64,000 nt of DNA from Actinomyces wuliandei (lineage in GTDB: Bacteria; Actinomycetota; Actinomycetes; Actinomycetales; Actinomycetaceae). The notes under the pieces are model-generated. The model had not been told where the DNA came from. It saw nothing but the letters and a program-made list of their open reading frames with translations, and did no database searches. The translations under genes and the position numbers were made by a program. Within the stretch, counting starts at the first letter, position 1. Each line of letters starts with the position of its first letter. The stretch is taken from NCBI RefSeq assembly GCF_004010955.1, contig NZ_CP025227.1, positions 2,976,001 to 3,040,000 of the forward strand. The letters are read 5' to 3'. Positions 1 to 9,607 of this stretch are shown in pieces.

Positions 1-383
1 ATCGTCAGCTCCAGGCGGCCGCTCTCCTCCATGCCTGCAATCGCGTACGACCCCCAGGTGGTCGCGGCGGCGACCACGAGAAGAAAGCCGATGAGGCCGA
101 AATAGGTGGCCTGCGCGTAGCCAGCACCGGTGGCGATCTGGTCAAAGCCGAGGCTGCTAGTCAGGCTGGCAGGCATACTGTCCACCATCTCCAGCAACTC
201 AGGCTCCTGCAGCGAGGGGTAGACAGGCAGGTAGAGGAAGATGACTGCTGCCAGGCCGACTGACCAGCCCAGCAACCCGCGCCTGCCCTCCCCGAGCTGG
301 CGACGCAGGACAGGCACGGCGGCGGCCCGGGCTGGAGGAGCAGTGGTCCGGGCGGAGGCGGCGGCTGATTCAGTGGTGGTCAT
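1..383 (-). CDS. ABC-2 type transporter permease, N-terminal part (cut by window edge)
   Basis: This is the membrane subunit of an ABC exporter. About 127 residues are visible before the window edge. After a short Ala/Thr-rich N-terminus comes RRQLGEGRRGLLGW and a first membrane segment (SVGLAAVIFLYLPVYPSL). A long extracellular stretch follows, then a second membrane segment near YFGLIGFLLVVAATTWGSYAIAG. That layout is usual for ABC-2 permeases of bacterial drug or antibiotic exporters. The start ATG overlaps the stop codon of the upstream ATPase gene by four bases (ATGA), so the two are translationally coupled. The substrate cannot be told. The rest of the gene lies outside the window. Confidence 0.85.
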   Translation of the reverse strand, partial: MTTTESAAASARTTAPPARAAAVPVLRRQLGEGRRGLLGWSVGLAAVIFLYLPVYPSLQEPELLEMVDSMPASLTSSLGFDQIATGAGYAQATYFGLIGFLLVVAAATTWGSYAIAGMEESGRLELT

Positions 384-1303
384 GATGCGTCTCCCGTGTG
401 CTCGTACAGGCTGAGGACGGTCTCCTCCAGGTCAGGCTCCTCAATGGTGAGGTCACGCACCGTGAAGCGGGACAAGGACTTGACGAACGGGTCGGCCTGA
501 CCGCGCAGCATCCCGGAGAACTGGACCTGGTCCTCACCGATACGGCGTAAGTCCAGATCCTTGATCTTGTCGGGGCCCGCGAGAGCCTCCCGGACCTTCT
601 CCGTAGTCGTGCCGCTGAGCTGACCGCGCACCCGGGAGGTACCGGTGAGCCGCAGCGAGGAGATCCTACCCTCAGCCACGATCTTGCCCTGGGCGAGCAC
701 GGCGGCGGCGTCGGCGCAGTGCTGGATCTCGCTGAGGACGTGCGAGCTGAGCAGCACGGTCTGACCAGCCTCACGCGCCTCGCGCACCAGGGCGAGGAAC
801 TCCCGCTGGACAAGAGGGTCGAGCCCGCTGGTGGGCTCGTCCAGGATCAGCAGCTCAGGGCGGTGCATGAACGCCTGGATCAGTCCCAGCTTCTGACGGT
901 TGCCCTTGGAGAGGGTGCGTACCGGTCGGCTAAGGTCGAGGTCCAGGCGCTCGGCGAGCTCGCCGGTCACGCCGGGGGCTACCGGGCCGCTGATGTCGGC
1001 GAGGTGGCGCAGCAGCGAGGCTCCGCTGATGCGCTCAGTCAGCCTCAGCTCGCCCGGCAGGTAGCCAATACGGCGTCGAAGCCCCGGCCTGGACGAGCGA
1101 GGCGTATGCCCCAGGACCGACACCGACCCGCTGGTGGGCCGGATAATGTCCACCAGGGTGCGCAGCACGGTCGTCTTGCCGGCGCCGTTGGGGCCGATGA
1201 GCCCGTACACGGAGCCGCGCTCAACCACCAGGTCGATACCGCGCACGGCGTGGACTCTGCCGAACCTCTTGTGCAGGGACCTGACGTCGATGACACCTTT
1301 CAT
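380..1303 (-). CDS. ABC transporter ATP-binding protein (exporter type)
   Basis: This is the nucleotide-binding subunit, 307 residues, partner of the overlapping ABC-2 permease. Walker A is GPNGAGKTT near residue 37. The signature is LSKGNRQKLGL, the K-containing variant common in drug-export ATPases. Walker B is LLILDEPTSGLDP. The C-terminal ~90 residues form the usual accessory domain of this subfamily. I chose the ATG preceded by GGAGGAGAG at 7-8 bases. A longer reading frame continues upstream but runs into the non-coding repeat array at 1.54-1.80 kb, so it is not used. Family assignment is sure; substrate unknown. Confidence 0.92.
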   Translation of the reverse strand: MKGVIDVRSLHKRFGRVHAVRGIDLVVERGSVYGLIGPNGAGKTTVLRTLVDIIRPTSGSVSVLGHTPRSSRPGLRRRIGYLPGELRLTERISGASLLRHLADISGPVAPGVTGELAERLDLDLSRPVRTLSKGNRQKLGLIQAFMHRPELLILDEPTSGLDPLVQREFLALVREAREAGQTVLLSSHVLSEIQHCADAAAVLAQGKIVAEGRISSLRLTGTSRVRGQLSGTTTEKVREALAGPDKIKDLDLRRIGEDQVQFSGMLRGQADPFVKSLSRFTVRDLTIEEPDLEETVLSLYEHTGDAS

Positions 1304-1539
1304 GCTCTCTCCTCCGGGTGGGCCAGGGCCGTCGGTAGCACAGCCCTGTCGGGTCGGCCGTGACGGCCGGGGCCACCACGCTAGAAACGTTGATGGTGAT
1401 TGAGGACGCTGGTGACGGTGGGAACGTGGCCACAGCACCGTCGGTGGTGGAGCAGCTCGCGACAGCCCACCGTAAGACACGATTGAACGCGCGTTTAATA
1501 CCTTAGAGGCACCCCGCTGTGCTGTCAACCCACCCTTGC

Positions 1540-1800
1540 TGCACATCTTCAGGGGAGCGGACCGGGACTGCCCAGCGGCAGCGGGCGTCATGGCGGGCTT
1601 TGGCGCGGCAAGTACTGGTCGATACAGCAGCCGGACCTCCTGAAGATGTGCAGCACAACTGGCGGTGCACATCTTCAGCCCCTGACTCGAGGGCACGGCG
1701 CCGCAGTCACATGTCCTGATACGGACTTTCCGTTGGAACAGCGCCGGTCCCACCCCTCAGCACCTCGCTCTGGCTGCGACACAGCCGCTGAAGATGTGCA
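1540..1800. repeat. Double inverted-pair array of the TGCACATCTTCAG motif (array A)
   Basis: Four copies of the 13-bp motif: forward at 1540-1552, reverse at 1640-1652, forward at 1666-1678, reverse at 1788-1800. They form two inverted pairs 113 and 135 bp long, separated by 13 bp. In the first pair the match extends to 17 bp on each side (TGCTGCACATCTTCAGG and its complement). The array fills the 609-bp gap between the 3' end of nrdF and the start of the ABC ATPase gene, 237 bp upstream of the latter. No gene is seen in this gap. Confidence 0.85.
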
Positions 1801-1912
1801 GCCGGTGGGCACGCGCAGAAGAAGCGGCCGCGACAGCAGTGTCACGGCCGCAGAGAAGTCCCGCTGGCTCAGCCTCAGGCGCAGGACCCGGGCGCCCCAG
1901 CCCGGCCGGGGC

Positions 1913-2923
<1,011 letters not shown>

Positions 2924-3055
2924 TCACGCCATGCTACCGACGCCGCCGCGGGGCGACGACGGCGACCCGGCCCGGACGCCTGCGGATCATCTCACGGCAC
3001 CACAGCCTCACCCGCCGCTGAGCCTGCCCCACGGCAGCCGGGGGACAATCACACC

Positions 3056-3820
3056 ATGGCCGACTCCTTTGTACCCCTCGCCGTACCTCCCGCTGTACCA
3101 CCCGTGCCCCCTGACTCCGCCTCCAGTCCCTCTCCCGCCGCCCTCGTCACTCGCACCGGCTCCGCCGAGGCCCTGCTGCTCGGCCTGGTCGACCACCTGG
3201 CCACTGCCCTTGGTGACGCCCCGTCCCGCCTCGTCGTCGGCCTGGCCGGAGCGCCGGGCTCGGGCAAGTCGACCCTGGCCACCCGGCTCCAGGAGCTCCT
3301 GGCCCAGCGCGGTCTCCTGGCTGGCACCGTCCCCATGGACGGGTTCCACCTGTCCAACGCCGTCCTGGACGCCCTGGGGCGCCACGACCGCAAGGGCGCG
3401 CCCGACACCTTCGACGTGGAGGGGCTCCTCGCCACCCTCGACCGGGTCCGCTCCCCGGACCTCCCGGAGGTCCTGGCCCCTGTCTACCGCCGCGACCTGC
3501 ACGAGCCCGTGGCCGCAGGCACACTGGTGAGCGGGCCGGGAGCAGTCGTCACCGAGGGGAACTACCTGGCGCTGGGCTCCCACGGCTGGCAGGAGGTGAG
3601 GACCCGGATCGACCTGCTGGTCTTTCTGGAGGTGCCCGAGGAGGAGCTGGCGGCCCGGCTGGTCGCCCGCCACCAGGACTTCGGCCGCAGCGCCGCTGAC
3701 GCCGGGCACTGGGTGCGCACCGTGGACCTGCCCAACGCCCGGCTGGTCGCCGCCTCCGCCTCGCGCTGCCACGAGCTGTGGAGACTGGCGACCACCTCCA
3801 GCACACCCCCAGATCAATGA
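3056..3820 (+). CDS. Nucleoside/nucleotide kinase family protein (uridine kinase/PanK-like P-loop)
   Basis: A soluble 254-residue P-loop kinase. After a ~35-residue Pro/Ser-rich N-terminus the protein has Walker A GAPGSGKSTLA near residue 65. PMDGFHLSN follows, the acidic substrate-binding motif of the uridine kinase/phosphoribulokinase/pantothenate kinase group. Then come APVYRRDLHEP and VVTEGNYLAL. The C-terminus carries the helical lid with RHQDFGRSAADAGHWVRTVDLPNARLV. Such proteins are usually annotated as nucleoside/nucleotide kinase or fructose-transport-associated kinase; the true substrate is not shown by the sequence. It is divergent from nrdF with 168 bp between, a shared promoter region. 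Confidence 0.8.
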   Translation: MADSFVPLAVPPAVPPVPPDSASSPSPAALVTRTGSAEALLLGLVDHLATALGDAPSRLVVGLAGAPGSGKSTLATRLQELLAQRGLLAGTVPMDGFHLSNAVLDALGRHDRKGAPDTFDVEGLLATLDRVRSPDLPEVLAPVYRRDLHEPVAAGTLVSGPGAVVTEGNYLALGSHGWQEVRTRIDLLVFLEVPEEELAARLVARHQDFGRSAADAGHWVRTVDLPNARLVAASASRCHELWRLATTSSTPPDQ

Positions 3821-3940
3821 CGCGCAACAAATCAACCGTCCTTTGGGTAACAGACTCTCCCGGGAGGCCACGCCCTGTTTGCCACGCGCTAAGGTGAGCA
3901 GAGTATTCCGTGTCAAACAGTCGTCACCCAGGAGGAGACC

Positions 3941-4435
3941 ATGCCTCGCCACCGCCGTGCGGCACTGCTGGCCACATCCACGATGGTGGCAGCCACCGCC
4001 GTCGCCGGGTCACTCGCCTCAGACCCCCACGGCAGCTACTACGCCAGCCTGCGCAAGCCGTCATGGACCCCGCCCGGCTCAGTCTTCCCCGTTGTCTGGA
4101 GCGGGCTCTACGCGACCATCGCCGCCACCACCGGCCCCACGCTGGCCGAGCTGCGAGAGGCCGACACGAAGACGCAGGACTGGGAGGCCGCAGGCTACCT
4201 GTGCGCCACCACGGTCAACCTGGCGCTCAACGCCGGGTGGACCTGGATCTTCTTCCGGGCGAGGAACCCTGGTCTGTCCGCAGCGTGGGCCGCCGCCCTC
4301 ACGATCAGCTCCGTAGGGCTGGCCCAGCGCACCTTCCAGGTCAAGATGGCGCGCGGAGTAGTTCTTGCCCCCTACGCGGGCTGGACCGCCTTCGCCACGG
4401 CACTGTCCACCGCCATCTGGCGGATGAACCGCTGA
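3941..4435 (+). CDS. TspO/MBR family membrane protein
   Basis: A 164-residue five-helix membrane protein of the TspO (peripheral benzodiazepine receptor) family. These bind porphyrins or other hydrophobic ligands and modulate stress responses. The family motif is clear: YYASLRKPSWTPPGSVFPVVW, with the W-x-P-P loop and following tryptophan (residues ~29-47). Later come NLALNAGWTWIFFRARNPGL and the final helix YAGWTAFATALSTAIW. The start ATG has AGGAGGAG seven bases upstream, and length is typical. Encoded alone, with no heme or carotenoid genes next to it. The family call is secure, the ligand unknown. Confidence 0.9.
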   Translation: MPRHRRAALLATSTMVAATAVAGSLASDPHGSYYASLRKPSWTPPGSVFPVVWSGLYATIAATTGPTLAELREADTKTQDWEAAGYLCATTVNLALNAGWTWIFFRARNPGLSAAWAAALTISSVGLAQRTFQVKMARGVVLAPYAGWTAFATALSTAIWRMNR

Positions 4436-4486
4436 GAGGACCGAGAGGACGAGAGAACAGGCCTGAGGAGTCCAGCGCCCCCGAGG

Positions 4487-5959
4487 TCAGAGAACGAGGC
4501 TGAGCAGCATGACTGTTGCCAGGGCCACCACGGAGACCAGGCACTCCATCAGCGACCAGGTCCTCAGCGTCTGCCCTACGCTCATACCGAAGTACTCCTT
4601 GACCAGCCAGAACCCGGCGTCGTTGACGTGGGACAGGAAGACTGACCCCGCCCCCAGCGCCAGCACCAGCAGGGCCGTTCCCGGCGCATCCATCCCGGCG
4701 GCGACAGGCGCCATGATGCCGGAGGCCGTGACAGTGGCTACTGTCGCCGAGCCGGTGGCCAGGCGCACCGCCACCGCGACCAGCCAGCCTGCCAGCAGCG
4801 GGGACAGGCTCGCCCCCTGGATAGCCTGAGCCATGACGTCAGCCACGCCAGAGTCCACCAGGGTCTGCTTGAATCCTCCTCCGGCACCCACGATGAGCAG
4901 GATGCCCGCCACGGGACCGAGAGAGGCACCGACCCGGTCGCTGATGTCCTGGGCGGAGTCACCCCGGAGTCTGCCCAGGAGCACCAGCCCCAGGAGGGTG
5001 GTGACCAGGAGGGCCACCACAGGTGCGCCCAGGAAGGTAGCGGCCGTGTAGAGCGGTGAGTCCTGGGCGTCGGCCGCAGTCGTCTCCACCACTGTGCGCA
5101 GCAGCATGAGGACCACCGGCAGCAGCACGATCGACAGTGACACGGCAAAGGTAGGGCGCCTGAGCCGTTGCGTCTCCTCCTGCTGCCCGCCGGGAGGGCT
5201 GCCTGCCTGGAGCGGGACCCAGCGTGCCATGTAGCGGGCAGCCAGAGGACCGGAGACGACAACGGTCGGCACCGCGACCACCAGCCCCAGACCCAGCGTC
5301 AGGCCGAGGTCGGCCCCCACGGCGTCGATGGCGATGAGCGGTCCCGGGTGCGGGGGCACCAGGCCGTGCAGGGCGGACAGGCCCGCCAGGGCGGGGATGC
5401 CCACCAGGATCACCGGCAGAGCGCAGCGGCGGGCGACCAGCATGACGATCGGGATCAACAGGACCACCCCGACCTCGAAGAACAGCGGGATCCCAATGAC
5501 AAAGGCGGTCAGGGCCATCGCCCAGGGCAGCAGGGGGACCCGGGCGCGCTCCAGGACAGTGTCGACGATCCGGTCGGCACCCCCGGACTCGATGAGAAAG
5601 GTGCCAATGACCGCGCCCAGGGCGATGAGCACGCCCACGTCCCCGACCGTGCTCCCCAGCCCCTCGGTGAAGGAGGTGAAGGAGTCGGCCAGCGGGACAC
5701 CTGCGGCCACTGCCATGGTGACTGAGCCCAGTACCAGGGACAGGAAGGGGTGCAACCTGAGCCAGGTAATGAGGAGGACGATGACAGCGATACCGACTGC
5801 GGCGGCAACGACCAGCTGGGTGTCGCTGCCGGAGGCGGTCTCGGCGCCGGGCACCGCCGTCACAGCCAGAGCTGCCGGGGCGGGCGTCCCAGCCGGGGCG
5901 GGCGAGGTAGTGAGACTGGCCGCAGGGACTGACAACGGGGTCAACACGGGAGTCAGCAT
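4487..5959 (-). CDS. gntP: Gluconate:H+ symporter, GntP family
   Basis: A 490-residue inner-membrane permease that imports gluconate. After an Ala/Pro-rich N-terminus it has about 12-14 hydrophobic segments and the GntP hallmarks FTEGLGSTVGDVGVLIALGAVIG and LHGLVPPHPGPL near residue 200. The C-terminal ATGSATVATVTASGIMAP and FLSHVNDAGFW are also typical. Its ATG lies inside the end of gntK (7-base overlap, ATGCTGA), so uptake and phosphorylation are coupled. The product feeds 6-phosphogluconate into the pentose phosphate pathway. No GntR-type regulator is adjacent. Confidence 0.95.
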   Translation of the reverse strand: MLTPVLTPLSVPAASLTTSPAPAGTPAPAALAVTAVPGAETASGSDTQLVVAAAVGIAVIVLLITWLRLHPFLSLVLGSVTMAVAAGVPLADSFTSFTEGLGSTVGDVGVLIALGAVIGTFLIESGGADRIVDTVLERARVPLLPWAMALTAFVIGIPLFFEVGVVLLIPIVMLVARRCALPVILVGIPALAGLSALHGLVPPHPGPLIAIDAVGADLGLTLGLGLVVAVPTVVVSGPLAARYMARWVPLQAGSPPGGQQEETQRLRRPTFAVSLSIVLLPVVLMLLRTVVETTAADAQDSPLYTAATFLGAPVVALLVTTLLGLVLLGRLRGDSAQDISDRVGASLGPVAGILLIVGAGGGFKQTLVDSGVADVMAQAIQGASLSPLLAGWLVAVAVRLATGSATVATVTASGIMAPVAAGMDAPGTALLVLALGAGSVFLSHVNDAGFWLVKEYFGMSVGQTLRTWSLMECLVSVVALATVMLLSLVL

Positions 5960-6546
5960 CTCCCGGCCTCCACGTCCAGCAGCTCCAGCGACTCCAGGAC
6001 GGCCGCCACCGTCGCCTCCGGGCTGGAAGAGGCGGATACCACGACCACGCCGTCCTCATCGTCCTCCAAAGGCTCCAGGGTGGCCAGCTGGGAGGGCAGG
6101 AGGCTGGCTGGCATGAAATGTCCCTCCCGCTGAGCCAGGCGACGGCGTAGCTCCACCTCCTGAACCTGCAGGTGGACAAAGCGCACCCGGCCCTGCGCCT
6201 GGGCCAGCAGGTCCCGGTAGGAGCGCTTGAGGGCGGAGCAGGTGACAATGGTGGAGGACCCCTGCGCGGCCCGCTCACTCATCCAGCCGCGCAGGGAGTC
6301 CAACCACGGCCAGCGGTCGGCGTCGGTGAGCGGAGTGCCCGCGCGCATCTTCGCGATGTTGGTACCGGGGTGGAAGTCGTCGGCCTCGGCGACAGGCCAG
6401 CCCAGGACACGGGCGAGGCCGTTGGCGGTCGTGGTCTTCCCGCAGCCAGCGACCCCCATGATGACGAGGTGGGTCACCGGCTGGGAGACGGTGCGGCCCG
6501 CCGCGAGGCCGGGGCTGGCGCCTCCTGGGGCGCTGGGCTCAGTCAT
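5953..6546 (-). CDS. gntK: Gluconokinase
   Basis: Phosphorylates gluconate to 6-phosphogluconate with ATP in the cytoplasm. 197 residues, with ~27 extra residues at the N-terminus compared with the shortest family members. Walker A is MGVAGCGKTTTA near residue 30. DDFHPGTNIAKMRAGTPLTDADRWPWL is the gluconate-binding region, followed by TCSALKRSYRD and GHFMPASLLPSQLATLEPLE, all standard for GntK. The start ATG overlaps the stop of the upstream disrupted sugar porter frame (ATGA). Its Shine-Dalgarno (AAGGAGG) lies inside that frame. Confidence 0.95.
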   Translation of the reverse strand: MTEPSAPGGASPGLAAGRTVSQPVTHLVIMGVAGCGKTTTANGLARVLGWPVAEADDFHPGTNIAKMRAGTPLTDADRWPWLDSLRGWMSERAAQGSSTIVTCSALKRSYRDLLAQAQGRVRFVHLQVQEVELRRRLAQREGHFMPASLLPSQLATLEPLEDDEDGVVVVSASSSPEATVAAVLESLELLDVEAGRC

Positions 6547-7436
6547 AGCTCCTCCTTGAGTGTCATCCTGTGTCTGGGTAGTACCTGGTTGTCAGCCGCA
6601 CGCAGCCCGGAGGGCGGAGGGCACCGCCCGGCGCTGGCACCCTCCGCCACCACGGCCCTCCATCTCCTCCAGCTCCCTGCCTTGGTCCCAGGGACCGAGC
6701 GCAGGACGAAGACGAAGGACAGCAGCGCGCAGACGGCGTAGAGCCCGTAAGCGAAGATCAACCCGATGTCAGAGAGGACAGGGAAGGCGGTGGAGACGAC
6801 AAGGCTGGCAGCCCACTGGGCTGCGGCCGCCACCGCCAGCGCCACGGCCATCACCACCGAGCCGACCAGCAGCAGGACACCCACCCACACCACCGGCTTG
6901 AGCCCGGGGCACGGCCCGCGCAGGTCAGTCAGCGACTCGCGCCTCCCGGAGTCGATGGTGGAGCGGATCTCCTCGGTCTTGAGATTGACGTTGACCACGC
7001 CGGTGAAGTCGTAGAGCACCTGGGAGGCCTTGTCGTAGCGGCCCCTGGCCACGAGGAAGCGTGGTGACTCCGGCAGGCGGAAGGCGAAGAGGCCGTAGAG
7101 GACGGCAGGCACGGCCTCCGCCATGAACATCCACCGCCAGGCAGGCCGCCCCATCCACAGGACCTCTGCGGTCCCGCCCGCCGTGCCGGCGAACCAGGCG
7201 CCAGCAGCACAGCCGATAAGGGTGGAGGAGACGGAGAACCCGGTGAGGGCTGGGCCCAGGGCGAAGTCACCCGCCAGGGCGTCAACGGCCCCGTTGATGA
7301 CGGCGGTGTCGAAGCCGAAGAGAAAGCCGCCCAGCGCGGCAGCCACACAGATGCCAATGACTCGGGTGTTGAGGCGGCTGACAGCGGAGGCAGGCGGTGG
7401 GGTACGGGGTCCTGGTCCTGCGGAGGTGCCTGCCAT
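6543..7436 (-). pseudogene. MFS sugar porter remnant, in-frame but internally deleted
   Basis: The 297-codon frame starts like a normal sugar porter (GICVAAALGGFLFGFDTAVINGAV, first helix) and a second helix. It then jumps to WRWMFMAEAVPAVLYGLFAFRLPESPRFLVARG, the sixth helix and family motif PESPRFL, so helices 3-5 are missing. After the cytoplasmic loop only three or four further hydrophobic stretches remain where six are expected; complete members have about 450-480 residues. Despite this the frame is open to the end, and its TGA overlaps the gntK start (ATGA), so it still acts as the first cistron of the gluconate operon. It probably no longer transports; a deletion derivative is inferred. 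Confidence 0.75.
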
Positions 7437-7633
7437 GTCTGGGTCCTGACGTCGTCGTGAGGCCGAGTACTGGTCGGGCAGCTGGTCTGAGGTCTGCTGA
7501 TCCAGAGCCCGGTCGCGGGCGCTGCTCAGTACCGCTCGGAGAGGCGCGGTGCCTCCGACGAGCGCCCGCCCCCAGGCTACGCGGTCCCGCCACGGCACAC
7601 CAGCGCCCCCGGTCCAGTCCCGGCCCCAGGGGT

Positions 7634-7675
7634 GGCACCGAGGGCGGGGACAGCCCTGTCCCCGCCCTCGGTGCC
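7634..7675. repeat. 42-bp near-perfect palindrome
   Basis: GGCACCGAGGGCGGGGACAG, a two-base centre, then its exact complement: a 20-bp stem. It sits in the 452-bp gap between the divergent gluconate operon and the membrane-protein gene at 7.9 kb. No T-tract follows on either strand, so it is not a classical intrinsic terminator. No gene is seen in this gap. Confidence 0.8.
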
Positions 7676-7888
7676 GGCCTCGGCCTCGTCGCCAACCCCG
7701 TACGGCCGCCCCGTCCGCCCTGCGTCCCCGGGCCTTTTCCCGCGTCTCCAGGGCATGAGCGTACCGGCCGCGACCGTAGCCGACCTTTCCGCGCACTACC
7801 AAAGTGACCGGCACGAGCTGCTGGTCCGTGGGCTGCGGTCCACGACGTCGGCCACACCTTCCGTGGCCCTGCCGAAAGGACGTGGACC

Positions 7889-8902
7889 ATGCTCCACCCA
7901 CCCTCCCCCGCCCCCGTCTACCAGCACCTGGTACGCACCGCGCTCCAAGTGGCTCTCGCCGGCACCAAACACATCGTCTCCGGGCTCCTGACCACCGTGG
8001 CCGGGCTCCTGACAGTCGTGGCCGGGCTGCTACTAGTCGCCCTAGGCATCCCGGCCGCGCTCATCACTGCGGTGGCCCGGTTCGCCATGGCAGCCTCCAC
8101 GAGGCTCGTTGAGAGCCTTGTCCGGCTCAGCACGGACCTGTCCCGCCTCAGCCAAGCACTCGAGCCTGCAACGAGCCGAGTATCCACACCGCCGTCGCAG
8201 ACGGCGGTACCTGGCGCGGACCTGCTGCCCGGGACGACCTCCGGCAGGACCGCACAGGGTGATGAGGGCTCTCGCACAGAGCCTGCCCCCTCCGAGCCCT
8301 CTTGTCCTGGAGGCGCCCCCTTCGGGCTGGACATCGCTCAGCCCAACGCCACGAAGCGCGGTAAGAAGCGCAGCACAATGCGCCGCGTCCCGCCCGAGCG
8401 GAATGCCGCAACGGCTTCCCCCGCAGCGGCTGCTGCGCCCACCCCTCCCACGGCGACGACTGACTCCTCCCCCAGGAGGCTCGCACCCGGCTGGAGATGG
8501 TGGGCGGCCGGAGGCTTATTGACGATTGCGGTCGCCTGCGGACTCTGGTCCGTTCACGAGCTCACTCTTGCCGCGTCCCTGTTTCTGTTCGGTCCCCTGC
8601 TCATTGGCTGCGTCTGGATGATGCCAGCGTGCTTACGTCCCTACCACGACGCCCGTCGACACCTGAGGGAGGACGTCGCCGCCTCGACATTGCTCGCCCT
8701 GTCTATGACGCAGCTTGGCAGTACAGACTCCATCATTGAGCAGATCGTCTTCAACGATTCCGTCAGCGCGATCCTTTTCGGGCTCCTGGTCCACTACCCG
8801 TGGCTGGGCCTGATCAAGGCACTCCTGTCGCTGAACCATGAGTACTGGCAGCGCCGCCGTGGGGACACCGACCCGGGCAGCACCGGGACCCCGGCCAAGT
8901 AG
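7889..8902 (+). CDS. Membrane protein of unknown function, larger paralogue
   Basis: Not recognised as a named family. 337 residues. A hydrophobic block at ~25-65 (GLLTTVAGLLTVVAGLLLVALGIPAALI) is followed by a helical stretch. Next is a ~90-residue Pro/Ser/Thr/Ala linker with a basic patch (KRGKKRSTMRR). Two C-terminal membrane segments start at WRWWAAGGLLTIAVACGLW. The block CVWMMPACLRPYHDARRHLRED is almost identical in the protein encoded at 9608-10201, and both end with a region rich in Leu/Val and a final H-x-x-Y-x-x-R-R-R. Start ATG was chosen at the hydrophobic onset; the upstream AAAGGACG is a modest ribosome site. Function unknown; the pair are duplicates. Confidence 0.75.
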   Translation: MLHPPSPAPVYQHLVRTALQVALAGTKHIVSGLLTTVAGLLTVVAGLLLVALGIPAALITAVARFAMAASTRLVESLVRLSTDLSRLSQALEPATSRVSTPPSQTAVPGADLLPGTTSGRTAQGDEGSRTEPAPSEPSCPGGAPFGLDIAQPNATKRGKKRSTMRRVPPERNAATASPAAAAAPTPPTATTDSSPRRLAPGWRWWAAGGLLTIAVACGLWSVHELTLAASLFLFGPLLIGCVWMMPACLRPYHDARRHLREDVAASTLLALSMTQLGSTDSIIEQIVFNDSVSAILFGLLVHYPWLGLIKALLSLNHEYWQRRRGDTDPGSTGTPAK

Positions 8903-8905
8903 CCG

Positions 8906-9046
8906 GTGCAGGCAGCCGCCTGGCCGGTCTCCCGCCACGCGGGGAGGACCGGTCAGGCAACAACCTTCAGCCTCGCCGAGGTCGCCCACGACCTCGGCAT
9001 CGCCCTGGGTCCCGTCAGCGACGACACCCTTGAGGACCTTCAGTGA
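8906..9046 (+). pseudogene. Possible antitoxin remnant upstream of relE-type toxin
   Basis: A short open stretch in frame with a TGA at 9044-9046 that overlaps the toxin start (GTGA). The last ~27 residues (FSLAEVAHDLGIALGPVSDDTLEDLQ) look like the toxin-contacting tail of a small antitoxin. No DNA-binding half is present: the frame opens directly after the stop of the upstream membrane-protein gene. Most likely a truncated antitoxin. Weak evidence. Confidence 0.35.
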
Positions 9047-9308
9047 CCTGGAAGGTCGAGATTGAGGAGCACGCCAAGAAGGAGCTGGAGCATCTCGACA
9101 GGGTCGCCCAGACAAGGATCCTGAGCGCCCTGCAGACCATCGGCTCCCTTGAGGACCCCGGTCCCGTGGTCAGGCTCTTACCGGTCCTCTCGCCGGGCTG
9201 TGGCGCTATCGGGTCGGCGACTACCGGATCGTGTGCAGCATCGACGGCCCGCGCCTGGTCGTCCTGGTTGTCCAGGTCGGCCACAGGTCCACAACCTACC
9301 GACGCTGA
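9043..9308 (+). pseudogene. RelE/ParE-type toxin, one-base frameshift
   Basis: The start gives MTWKVEIEEHAKKELEHLDR, then AQTRILSALQTIGSLEDP, the N-terminal half of a RelE-family toxin. The second half (GQALTGPLAGLWRYRVGDYR, then IVCSIDGPRLVVLVVQVGHR) reads in another frame and ends at TGA 9306-9308. Restoring one C in the CCCC run near 9157-9160 would give a continuous protein of about 88 residues, the normal length. The conserved RYRVGDYRI and VGHR blocks are intact. The one-base loss is either real inactivation, in keeping with the truncated antitoxin upstream, or a homopolymer read error. It lies between two paralogous membrane proteins. Confidence 0.75.
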
Positions 9309-9607
9309 CAGCGCTGACAGGCTCGGAGCCCACCGCCCGAGCACACCCGAGTACGCAGGGTCAGGAGTACGCAGAGTCGAGCTCGAGGAGCCGTTCCCTC
9401 CAATCGCATACCCCACGCAGGGAAAAACCGGCCGGGGTACCACTGTCAGCGCTGCGGGACACCGGCAGCGGCCCCCTGGAGGCGGTCACAAGACGGTACT
9501 GCGGACGCGCGTTGCCACGGTAGCGCCTCAGGCCACGTCTAGGCTGGCTCAGCAGCCACTTGTCACGGCTGCGCCTGTCCTGGAGCCCACCGGAAAGGAG
9601 ACACCTG

